From Sulfurimicrobium sp031426915 (lineage in GTDB: Bacteria > Pseudomonadota > Gammaproteobacteria > Burkholderiales > Sulfuricellaceae), in assembly GCA_031426915.1 (NCBI GenBank), contig JASJPB010000028.1, positions 1-64,000 on the forward strand: DNA of 64,000 nucleotides, given 5' to 3'. The notes below the pieces were generated by a model. The model saw nothing but the letters and a program-made list of their open reading frames with translations, had not been told where the DNA came from and ran no database searches. The first letter of the stretch is position 1. Every line of letters begins with the position of its first letter. Positions 6,720 through 14,056 of the stretch are shown in pieces. The position numbers were made by a program, and so were the translations under genes.

Positions 6720-9161
6720 TTGACGCAAGAATACGTCCGCATCTGTCCGGTTTGCAAAGCCAGCAACCCGGCCGACCAGCCGCTGTGCAGTTGCGGCGCC
6801 TCCCTCGCTGGCGTCGATTTCTCGCTCAAAATCGAACCTCCCATAGCGCCCGGCGATTTGACGCATGTCGAAGTGTCCGTTTTGGACACGCCGCCGGCGG
6901 GCATGATGAGCTGTCCCCATGCCGATTGCGCGCAGCCCAATCCCGTGGGCCGGGAGCGTTGCCTCTACTGCAACCGGCCGTTAGGCGCAGTTACGGCCGC
7001 CGAGGCGTCCGGGGAATCCCGCTACACCCTGCCCTCCGTGCTGCGCGAAGACTATCGCCTGATCGAGGATTTCCCCGCCACGGGAAGCGAGGCCGACCTG
7101 ATGCTGGTCGAGTCGCTGCAAAGCGGGGAAAGGCTGGTGGCCAAGCTTTACCGCAAGGGCATTCTGCCCGATAGCGAACTGCTGGCCCGTCTCAGCCAGG
7201 GCGCGGCAAGTCACGTGGTGCGTCTGGTCAAGCATGGCATGAGCGACGGCTATGCTTACGAACTGATGGAATATTGCGCGCACGGCACGCTGCGCCAGTT
7301 ACTGGATTCAGGCCCGTTGCCACGGGAAGGAGTGCGCCGGATGGTGGCGGAACTGGCTGCGGCGATCGGCGAAATTCACGCCCAGCGCATCCTGCACCGC
7401 GACCTCAAGCCCGAGAATATCCTGTTGCGCGCCGTGGACCCATTGCGGCTGGCGTTGACCGATTTCGGCATTTCCTCGCTGCAACAGGCCACCCAGCATT
7501 TCACCACCCTGGCACGCACCGTGAAATACGCCGCCCCGGAAGCCCTGACCGGCGTGCTCGACGAAAAAGCCGACTGGTGGTCGCTGGGCATGATCGTGCT
7601 GGAAGCGGCGAGCGGGCGCCATCCATTCGAGGATTTGTCGGAGCAGGTCATCAACCATCATCTCGCCACCCGCTCCATCGACGTGCGCCAGGTGTTCGAC
7701 GACGAATTGCGCAAGCTGTGCCGCGGGCTGCTGCTGCGCGACCCCAAGCGCCGCTGGGGCGCGCAGGAAGTCGCGCGCTGGCTGGCGGGCGACGAATCGC
7801 TTGAGGCGCCGGAAGACAGTGCTGGCCCCCTGCTTTCGATTCGCCCCTACCGCATCGGGGAAGCGGAATGCACCACGACCACCGAACTGGCGCTGGCCCT
7901 TGCGAAAAACTGGGAGGACGCCTGCAAGGACCTCAAGCGCGGCGCCATCGGAGCCTGGCTCGAGCAGCAGTTGAATGACCAGAATCTGGTGCGCAAATTG
8001 CAGGATATTCTCGACCAGCGCGGCGTCAGCGACGATTATCGCCTGCTGCGCTTCCTGCTGGCCGCGGCACCGGACATGCCCGGCGTGTGGCGCGGCAAGG
8101 CGATCACCCGGGAAGACATTCTGACGGCGGCCAATCAAGCGCTCTCCGATGACAAGGCGGCGCAGGCCTGGCTCGAAAGCATAGGCAACGAACAGGTGCT
8201 GGAAGCTTTCGGAAATTCCGGCGAAAGCGGATACGGTGAACTTGCTCGGCTCTGGCGTGAGGGCTGGGAGCGTTTCTGCGTACTGTGGGAAACGGCGCAC
8301 CAGGCGCAGGAAGCGTGGCTCGCCACGCCCAAATCGATGGATGGCGAATCTTCCAGCGCCTACGTGGATATCGATGAAGTCATGTATTCCCGTCCGCTGC
8401 GCCTCGCCCAGCCCTCGCGGCGCAGCCTGAATGCCAGGCTGTTGCTGTCCTTGCACGACCCCGCCCTGGTCGACACGATGCGCGTCGAGGTGCTGGCCGC
8501 CCTCGGGGAAATCAGCGAATACTGCCCCTGGTTCGCATCCGTGGGCGATGTATCGCAGCTCGATCCCGTCGGCGTGCTCGCTGCCCGGCAGTTGCTGCCT
8601 TTCGCACGCCGGGATGCGGCAGATGAAAAGAAACGGCTGGGCGGTTACCACGACAACCGGGAGCAGAATATTGCATCCCTGCGCAGCCGGATCGAGACCG
8701 ACTTGCGCTTGGTTATCGATGCCGGAAAGCTATCCGTGACCGATCAGACGGCTCGAATCGAACTGACCACTGCACTGGCCCGCTTTCATGAAACGGCCCA
8801 AAAGGCGATGAGCCTGGCCTACAGCGAGGAGAGCTTCCGCAAGCTGCAGGCGTTTATCGAAAGTCAGAGCGAGCGCGCCTTTGCGCTGGGCGAGGCATTC
8901 AACCAGCTGGACAGCGTCGAGGAGATGAACGCCATATATATTCAGCCCAACCGCCTCGCGTTGGCGCTCGGCGCCCTGGCTTTCATCTATGTGCTGGCCG
9001 CGCCTTGGGCCGCCCTGCTATTGGCTGCCGCGCTGGCATCCTACGGCGCACTGCGGTTTGCAGCCTGGAAAACAGCTTGCAGGCACGTCCAAGAGGCATA
9101 TCGTGCCTTCGTGCGCCAGAGCAGGTTACTCTTGCGAGAGACCCAAACGTCGGACAAATGA
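6720..9161 (+). CDS. Zinc-ribbon Ser/Thr protein kinase with C-terminal membrane segments
   Basis: About 813 residues. The N-terminus has two zinc-ribbon-like cysteine sets: CPVC...CSCG (residues ~9-26) and CPHADC...CLYC (~64-84). A eukaryotic-type kinase domain follows (about 110-360), with the catalytic loop HRDLKPENIL, the metal-binding DFG in LTDFGISS and the APE-like KYAAPEAL. The glycine-rich loop is poor (ATGSEADLML), but the VAIK-type lysine is present in LVAKLY. A long helical region leads to a hydrophobic hairpin near residues 740-785 (ALALGALAFIYVLAAPWAA). The start is TTG, 9 bp after family A copy 1; the next in-frame ATG would remove the first zinc ribbon. The insertion may have changed the native start and ribosome site. 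It closes the four-gene cluster. Confidence 0.8.
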   Translation: MTQEYVRICPVCKASNPADQPLCSCGASLAGVDFSLKIEPPIAPGDLTHVEVSVLDTPPAGMMSCPHADCAQPNPVGRERCLYCNRPLGAVTAAEASGESRYTLPSVLREDYRLIEDFPATGSEADLMLVESLQSGERLVAKLYRKGILPDSELLARLSQGAASHVVRLVKHGMSDGYAYELMEYCAHGTLRQLLDSGPLPREGVRRMVAELAAAIGEIHAQRILHRDLKPENILLRAVDPLRLALTDFGISSLQQATQHFTTLARTVKYAAPEALTGVLDEKADWWSLGMIVLEAASGRHPFEDLSEQVINHHLATRSIDVRQVFDDELRKLCRGLLLRDPKRRWGAQEVARWLAGDESLEAPEDSAGPLLSIRPYRIGEAECTTTTELALALAKNWEDACKDLKRGAIGAWLEQQLNDQNLVRKLQDILDQRGVSDDYRLLRFLLAAAPDMPGVWRGKAITREDILTAANQALSDDKAAQAWLESIGNEQVLEAFGNSGESGYGELARLWREGWERFCVLWETAHQAQEAWLATPKSMDGESSSAYVDIDEVMYSRPLRLAQPSRRSLNARLLLSLHDPALVDTMRVEVLAALGEISEYCPWFASVGDVSQLDPVGVLAARQLLPFARRDAADEKKRLGGYHDNREQNIASLRSRIETDLRLVIDAGKLSVTDQTARIELTTALARFHETAQKAMSLAYSEESFRKLQAFIESQSERAFALGEAFNQLDSVEEMNAIYIQPNRLALALGALAFIYVLAAPWAALLLAAALASYGALRFAAWKTACRHVQEAYRAFVRQSRLLLRETQTSDK

Positions 9162-9247
9162 ATGTCGGCTTTCTTGTTAAAATGCCGATCAACCCAACTA
9201 TCTTCGTTTGAATATTTCCCCCTACATCCAACCTGGAGCAAAACAAC

Positions 9248-10201
9248 ATGACCGTCAAACATTGCCAGCTACTCATCCTCGGTTCCGGCCCCGCCGGTTA
9301 CACCGCCGCTGTTTACGCCGCCCGTGCCAACCTGAAGCCGGTTCTGATCACCGGCATGCAACAGGGCGGACAGCTCACCACCACCACCGAAGTGGACAAC
9401 TGGCCGGCCGATGTCGACGGCGTGATGGGCCCGGTGCTGATGGAACGTTTCCAGAAGCACGCCGAGCGCTTCAACACCGAAATCATCTTCGACCAGATCC
9501 ACACCGCCAAGCTGACCGAGAAACCCTTCACGCTGATCGGCGATGCCGGCACCTACACCTGCGACGCGCTCATCATCGCCACCGGCGCATCCGCCAAATA
9601 CCTCGGCATTCCCTCGGAACAGGCCTTCATGGGACGCGGCGTGTCCGGTTGCGCCACCTGCGACGGCTTCTTCTACAAGAACCAGGAAGTGGCGGTCGTC
9701 GGCGGCGGCAACTCCGCCATCGAGGAAGCGCTGTATTTGTCCAACATCGCCAAGCACGTCACGCTGGTGCATCGCCGCGACACCTTCAAGGCGGAGAAAA
9801 TCATGGTGGACAAGCTGATGGACCGCATCAAGAACGGCAACATCACGCTTGAAGCCTTCTGTGAGCTGGACGAAGTGCTGGGCGACAAGACCGGCGTCAC
9901 CGGCATGCGCCTCAAGAACGTCAACGACGGCTCGACCAAGGACATCAACCTGCAAGGCATTTTCATCGCCATCGGCCACAAGCCCAATACCGACCTGTTC
10001 GAGGGCCAAATGCAACTGGAAGGCGGCTATATCGTGACACAGGGCGGCAACAAGGGCTTCGCCACCCAGACCAGCATCCCCGGCGTATTCGCCGCAGGCG
10101 ACGTGCAGGACCACATCTACCGCCAGGCCATCACCAGCGCCGGCACCGGCTGCCAAGCCGCGCTGGATGCAGAGCGTTATCTGGACAATCTGGCCAAATA
10201 A
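9248..10201 (+). CDS. trxB: Thioredoxin reductase TrxB
   Basis: NADPH-dependent flavoprotein that reduces cytosolic thioredoxin. 317 residues, the usual length for low-molecular-weight TrxB. It has the FAD-binding GSGPAGYTAAVYAAR at the N-terminus, the redox-active CATC disulfide (about residues 138-141), the NADPH-binding GGGNSAIEEA and the C-terminal FAD motif GVFAAGDVQD. The ATG at 9248 follows ACCTGGAGCAAAACAAC, in which GGAG serves as the ribosome binding site. The Smr gene starts 17 bp downstream, so the two are probably cotranscribed. Confidence 0.96.
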   Translation: MTVKHCQLLILGSGPAGYTAAVYAARANLKPVLITGMQQGGQLTTTTEVDNWPADVDGVMGPVLMERFQKHAERFNTEIIFDQIHTAKLTEKPFTLIGDAGTYTCDALIIATGASAKYLGIPSEQAFMGRGVSGCATCDGFFYKNQEVAVVGGGNSAIEEALYLSNIAKHVTLVHRRDTFKAEKIMVDKLMDRIKNGNITLEAFCELDEVLGDKTGVTGMRLKNVNDGSTKDINLQGIFIAIGHKPNTDLFEGQMQLEGGYIVTQGGNKGFATQTSIPGVFAAGDVQDHIYRQAITSAGTGCQAALDAERYLDNLAK

Positions 10202-10217
10202 CCCGGCCTTGTGACCC

Positions 10218-10748
10218 GTGGATGACGAGGATTTCCGGCTGTTCCGTGCCGCGTTCGGCGATGTCAGGCCGCTTCAGCACGAGTCCAGGGCTCATCATCC
10301 ACGGCGCAAACCCCGGCCTGTTCCCCGCCATGCCTTGCGCGACAAGCGCGAGGCAGGAGCGGATTCCCTCAGCGATCATGTGTATTGGGCAGACAGCGTC
10401 GAAAGCGGCGAGGAACTGGTGTTCCAGCGCCCCGGCCTGCAACATCAGGTCATGCGCAAACTCCGCAGCGGCCACTGGGGCAATCAGGGCGAGCTCGACC
10501 TGCACGGCCTGACCGCCGCCGAAGCCAAGCTCGAATTGATCCGCTTCCTCCAGCACTGCCAGAAAAACAGCCTGCGCTGCGTGCGCATCATCCACGGCAA
10601 GGGCCTGCGCTCCAAGGACCAGGAGCCGGTGCTAAAAAACAAGGTGGCCCACTGGCTGATGCAGCGCGATGAAATCCTCGCCTTTTGTCAGGCCAGGGCG
10701 GCGGATGGCGGCAGCGGCGCGATGCTGGTGTTGTTGCGGTCTTTTTGA
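10218..10748 (+). CDS. Smr-domain DNA endonuclease-like protein (SmrA/YdaL type)
   Basis: 176 residues with a GTG start at 10218. The basic, disordered-looking N-terminal ~80 residues are followed by an Smr domain with the hallmark LDLHGLTAAEAK and the HGKGLRSKDQ loop (consensus HGxG). Stand-alone Smr proteins of this type are nicking endonucleases or nucleic-acid binders; the closest known groups are SmrA/YdaL and SmrB. A GTG start is chosen because no in-frame ATG precedes the conserved region and the spacing to trxB is short. The exact substrate cannot be read from sequence. Confidence 0.85.
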   Translation: MDDEDFRLFRAAFGDVRPLQHESRAHHPRRKPRPVPRHALRDKREAGADSLSDHVYWADSVESGEELVFQRPGLQHQVMRKLRSGHWGNQGELDLHGLTAAEAKLELIRFLQHCQKNSLRCVRIIHGKGLRSKDQEPVLKNKVAHWLMQRDEILAFCQARAADGGSGAMLVLLRSF

Positions 10749-10875
10749 GCCTTGTCTGATCCAGCCAGCGTTTTGGATAAGCCTCGTCGCGTCACCTGTA
10801 TGCCCCCCTGAACCAAGGCAATATCTGTTCTCAGAAATCGTTCTTGAAATGGCATTGTCAAACCACTACCATGAA

Positions 10876-10985
10876 CCCGGATCATCCATTAGCCCAAATA
10901 TGTCCAAAACGACATGCTGTAGGGGCGAATTCATTCGCCAATGGCGGTTAAAACCGCCCCTACAGACACTAATGGACAGTCCGGG
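10876..10985. repeat. Family B MITE-like element, copy 1 (110 bp)
   Basis: The outer arms CCCGGATCATCCATTAG (10876-10892) and CTAATGGACAGTCCGGG (10969-10985) are inverted repeats. The element is flanked by a perfect 5-bp duplication ATGAA (10871-10875 and 10986-10990). An inner stem begins TGTAGGGGCG and ends CGCCCCTACA, with two smaller stems of the GGCGAAT/ATTCGCC and GGCGGTT/AACCGCC type. No coding capacity. It lies just upstream of the DUF433/PIN-like pair. Confidence 0.85.
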
Positions 10986-11015
10986 ATGAAAACCCGTTTC
11001 GACAAGGAGCAGAGC

Positions 11016-11246
11016 ATGGGACAACTGAACCGCATCACCCAGCAGCCCGATGTGATGGGTGGCAAAGCGTGCATCCGAGGCATGCGTGTCACGGTCGGCA
11101 TGGTCGTGGGACAAATCGGCGCGGGGCACAGTATCGACGAAATCCTCGCCGATTACCCCTATCTTGAGCGCGAGGACATCATGCAGGCACTTCGCTACGC
11201 CGCATGGCGTTCCGAGGAACGCGAGGTCATGCTGGCCACCGCATGA
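11016..11246 (+). CDS. DUF433 antitoxin-like protein
   Basis: 76 residues, the normal size for DUF433 proteins. The hallmark segment DVMGGKACIRGMRVTVGMVV matches the DUF433 pattern (P.V..GKP.IRGTRI.V), and ILADYPYLEREDIMQALRYAA the helical C-terminus. DUF433 proteins are predicted antitoxins that pair with PIN-like DUF5615 proteins. The ATG at 11016 is chosen because AAGGAG lies at 11004-11009 with ideal spacing. A weaker in-frame ATG at 10986 sits inside the target duplication of the element upstream. It is translationally coupled to the next gene by ATGA. Confidence 0.85.
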   Translation: MGQLNRITQQPDVMGGKACIRGMRVTVGMVVGQIGAGHSIDEILADYPYLEREDIMQALRYAAWRSEEREVMLATA

Positions 11247-11617
11247 AGCTCATCGTCGATATGAACCTGTCGCCGCGCTGGGTGAGCATGCTAGCCGGCG
11301 CCGGTATCGAGGCGGCTCACTGGTCAACGCTCGGGACGAAGGATGCGCCAGATTCAGAGATCATGGCATATGCAAGCGCGAACGACTGCGTGGTGCTCAC
11401 GCATGACCTGGACTTCAGCGCGATCCTCGCTGCAACCCATGGCGAAAAACCCAGCGTCGTGCAAATCCGCGCCGAGGATGTCAGCCCGGATGTAATCGGC
11501 ACGCAGGTGATTATCGCGCTACGCCAAATGGCAACCGAGCTGGAAGAAGGCGCGTTGCTTACCGTCGATCCGAACCGCACGCGCTTACGCTTGCTGCCAC
11601 TGCAGTCGAGAGGCTGA
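11243..11617 (+). CDS. PIN-like (DUF5615) toxin-type protein
   Basis: 124 residues. The N-terminus KLIVDMNLSPRWVSMLAGAG and the central VVLTHDLDFSAILA carry the conserved acidic residues of the DUF5615 PIN-like fold, which is predicted to be an RNase. It pairs with DUF433 antitoxins, and here the start overlaps the DUF433 stop (ATG at 11243, TGA at 11244-11246). The two therefore form a candidate type II toxin-antitoxin module. Activity is inferred from family membership only. Confidence 0.85.
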   Translation: MKLIVDMNLSPRWVSMLAGAGIEAAHWSTLGTKDAPDSEIMAYASANDCVVLTHDLDFSAILAATHGEKPSVVQIRAEDVSPDVIGTQVIIALRQMATELEEGALLTVDPNRTRLRLLPLQSRG

Positions 11618-11660
11618 GAAGCCACACGGCCAGAAATTGGACCAGGGTTTTGATTAGACA

Positions 11661-11695
11661 TACGGCGCAATGCCCTACGGTTATTGCGCCCTACG
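11661..11695. repeat. Short palindromic repeat (GGCGCAAT stem)
   Basis: GGCGCAAT (11664-11671) pairs with ATTGCGCC (11683-11690), with flanking TACGG and CTACG continuing the pairing weakly. This resembles a short palindrome that is frequent between genes in many proteobacteria. The 332-bp gap between the genes ending at 11617 and starting at 11951 holds this repeat and family B copy 2 and nothing else I can identify. Confidence 0.6.
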
Positions 11696-11775
11696 CTCAC
11701 TGTTATCCCCGTTCCCACTATGCAAAAGCCGGGGCGTTCAAGGTGCGCACGTGCCCATGGATCGAGATGGATTTT

Positions 11776-11885
11776 CCGGGATTATCCATTGGCGCGTGTA
11801 GGGGCGGCTTCAGCCGCCCATGGGCGAATAAATTCGCCCCTACAATGTGTCTTTTGGAAAACTCAGGGCTAATCGGCAATCTGGA
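11776..11885. repeat. Family B MITE-like element, copy 2 (110 bp)
   Basis: Exactly the same length as copy 1. The left arm CCGGGATTATCCATTGG (11776-11792) and the diverged right arm CTAATCGGCAATCTGGA (11869-11885) match the family arms. The inner stem again runs TGTAGGGGCG to CGCCCCTACA, but the two inner sub-stems are in the opposite order from copy 1, so the inner part is inverted. No flanking duplication is visible, consistent with an older insertion. Confidence 0.75.
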
Positions 11886-11950
11886 TTCAAGCTTTCCAAT
11901 CCGCCCGGTGCTAACATAACACCCTAACCATATCAATTGGGGTAATTAGC

Positions 11951-12220
11951 ATGATCAAGGAAGCCACCGCGATGACGGTTCGCCAGAACCTCGGCGAACT
12001 GCTCAATGAAATCCAGTACGGTCACGACCAAATCGTGATCACCAAGAGCGGCAAGCCCGTTGCCGCCATGGTGAATGTGCAACTGTTCGAAAAAATCCGC
12101 CTGCTCAAGGGAGAATTCGACCGCCTTTCCGCTGAATTGGCCGCTGCATATAAAGACGTTGACGCAGCCATGGCGGAAACCGAGATCGCCGAAGCCATTG
12201 CCGCCGCCCGGAAGCATTGA
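11951..12220 (+). CDS. Phd/YefM-family antitoxin
   Basis: 89 residues. The N-terminal DNA-binding part TVRQNLGELLNEIQYGHDQIVITKSGKPVAAMV is the classic Phd/YefM fold. The C-terminal helices (residues ~45-89) would wrap and neutralise the partner. It is followed directly by the PIN toxin gene (ATG immediately after its stop), the usual antitoxin-first order with autoregulation by the complex. ATG at 11951. Confidence 0.88.
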   Translation: MIKEATAMTVRQNLGELLNEIQYGHDQIVITKSGKPVAAMVNVQLFEKIRLLKGEFDRLSAELAAAYKDVDAAMAETEIAEAIAAARKH

Positions 12221-12637
12221 ATGCGCGTTGTTCTGGATAGCAATGTTTTCATCTCCGGCCTGATGCTGCCGCAAAGCATTCCGGGCAAAATCCTCACGGC
12301 CTGGAGCAGCGGACAGTTCGATCTGGTCCTTTCCGAGCCGATGCTGGGTGAAATCAGCCGGGTCCTGTCCTATCCGAAGATCATCCGCCGCATCGGCTGG
12401 GATGAAGCGAAAATTGCCCGCTATATTGCCCTGTTGCGTTTCGAGGCGGAGGTCGTCAGCGTCGAGGGCATAGTCGCGGATGTTTCGGGCGATCCGGACG
12501 ACTCGCCCATCCTGGCCACGCTTTTGGCGAGCAAGGCGGACTGCATAGTGTCCGGTGGCCAGCATCTGCTTTGCCTGGCTGGAGAACACCGGATTTGTTC
12601 GCCGGTTGACTTTGTTTCCAGGATTTTTCATGTTTGA
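12221..12637 (+). CDS. PIN-family toxin (COG1569 type), possibly altered active site
   Basis: 138 residues. The N-terminus RVVLDSNVFISGLMLP carries the first catalytic Asp, EMLGEISRVL-type residues give the Glu, and GDPDDSPILATLL gives the acidic pair of the putative-toxin PIN family TIGR00305/COG1569. The usual motif near the C-terminus (VSGDKDLL) reads VSGGQHLL here, so the last conserved Asp is Gly. The toxin may be attenuated or inactive, though neighbouring Asp residues could compensate. It forms an operon with the Phd-like gene upstream. Confidence 0.85.
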   Translation: MRVVLDSNVFISGLMLPQSIPGKILTAWSSGQFDLVLSEPMLGEISRVLSYPKIIRRIGWDEAKIARYIALLRFEAEVVSVEGIVADVSGDPDDSPILATLLASKADCIVSGGQHLLCLAGEHRICSPVDFVSRIFHV

Positions 12638-12784
12638 TGCCACCTTGCCTGCACCCCGCCCTTCGTGCTGAACAGAATCAGGTAAAACCCTATGGCGAAG
12701 TAGGCCTTTTATGGGTAATGTATCCGTAGCCCCCGTGTTACTTGAAGGGGATGTTTTTCAGCACTTTTGAATGAAGAAACAATC

Positions 12785-13831
12785 ATGAACAACGTCAGCG
12801 ACAATTCAAACGCAAAAAATTTTTCTGTGATGCTACCTTGTGAGCCGGGGCAGTTTAAGGAGTTCATTAGTGGACTACTTGGAAAACCACAAACGATTAC
12901 TCAACAAATGCGGGGAGTTTTTAGCATCGCCAAACAGGATTTAGTAAACCTTAACCATTTAATATGGCAGCGAGTAGAGCAGCAAAACCAAGGGACGCTG
13001 ATTCAATTTACTACTCGAATAGTATTTGATGATGGGTCTTCAGTTCTTTTAAATAGCTTAGGTGATCTTGAAACCTATCATGAAATTAGGCCCGTAATTT
13101 CTACTCAAGTACATTTATCATGGGTCTTCTTGCTACAATTTAAGGATCGCGCTGTTCCGGAAAAACAAGTCATTGATGTTTCCTTTACAACGGGAGGTGG
13201 TTCAGCTTTCAGCTATGAAAGAGGTGAAGAAATAATCGTTCGAGGCTTGGGTTTCTTACAAACGGGTACGGCAGCTTTTCGAATACAGCATACTGCCAGA
13301 ACTTGGGGATTCGATATGCAAGCTTTACTAAATAGCCATTTAAAGTCCATTTTAGTCAAAGAATCTCCAATCAGAGCGTTTGTACGTGATAAGAGTGGAA
13401 AGATATCATTCATTGCTGCATCTATTTTTTTCACGCTTGCTTTTATAACGGTCTATAAAAAGGGTTTGAATTTATTGGCAGAACAAAATAATGCCATTTC
13501 AGAATTTAAGGGCGTGGGTGTAGACATTGCATCAAAAGTGGATTATTTACTAACTTCCATATCTTCTGGCATATGGGAGAGGTTTCTTCTAACATCACTA
13601 GGCTATATCATTACCGCCCTTGTATTATCAGTTGTCCTTGGGATATTCATGGAGTCTCGTGCGGACACTACGAAACCGAGCTTTATTTTGCTTTCCCCAA
13701 AAGCCGAGTTGAACAAAACGTCCAAGTTGAATGAATACGACTCCAAATGGATTGGGTTAATTATTTCAATTGCTGTGGGATTGCTAACGGGGATAGCAGG
13801 TAATTATATTTATGCGCATTACCTAAATTAG
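12785..13831 (+). CDS. AT-rich predicted membrane protein of unknown function
   Basis: About 348 residues, not recognised. A soluble N-terminal domain (about 1-200) is followed by three hydrophobic helices, near residues 205-225 (ISFIAASIFFTLAFITVY), 265-290 (LLTSLGYIITALVLSVVLGI) and 320-345 (WIGLIISIAVGLLTGIAG). Codon use is visibly AT-rich compared with every neighbour except the gene at 19635, suggesting recent acquisition. The ATG at 12785 is chosen; a TTG six codons upstream is the alternative. It lies alone between the PIN toxin gene and a terminator. Confidence 0.7.
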   Translation: MNNVSDNSNAKNFSVMLPCEPGQFKEFISGLLGKPQTITQQMRGVFSIAKQDLVNLNHLIWQRVEQQNQGTLIQFTTRIVFDDGSSVLLNSLGDLETYHEIRPVISTQVHLSWVFLLQFKDRAVPEKQVIDVSFTTGGGSAFSYERGEEIIVRGLGFLQTGTAAFRIQHTARTWGFDMQALLNSHLKSILVKESPIRAFVRDKSGKISFIAASIFFTLAFITVYKKGLNLLAEQNNAISEFKGVGVDIASKVDYLLTSISSGIWERFLLTSLGYIITALVLSVVLGIFMESRADTTKPSFILLSPKAELNKTSKLNEYDSKWIGLIISIAVGLLTGIAGNYIYAHYLN

Positions 13832-13930
13832 AAATTTATACGCGCTTTATCTTTGGATTCCATGCCAGTTGAATAATATCCTGAATATACCCGTGACCAA
13901 ACTTGTCCGAACTGTCGAGCCGAACGCCAT

Positions 13931-13959
13931 GGGCCTTTCGAAGAAAAGGCCCGTTTCTT
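13931..13959 (+). terminator. Probable rho-independent terminator
   Basis: GGGCCTTT (13931-13938) pairs with AAAGGCCC (13945-13952) around a 6-nt loop and is followed by a T-rich run. It lies about 100 bp after the AT-rich gene and before arnT. The remaining intergenic DNA has a TATACT at 14041-14046 that could be a -10 box for the arn operon, without a convincing -35. Confidence 0.7.
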
Positions 13960-14056
13960 TGCCGTGATTCTCCTGCAACGACAGGGCACCTAGTATGTTG
14001 GTTAACATGCGCTGAAATCCGCTCCAGCCCCCTTTTCTGCTATACTCGCCGCCATT

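Noticed and set aside
10986..11015. Upstream ATG for the DUF433 protein
   Set aside because: It belongs to the target duplication of the element. The ATG at 11016 has an AAGGAG at ideal spacing and gives the usual family length.
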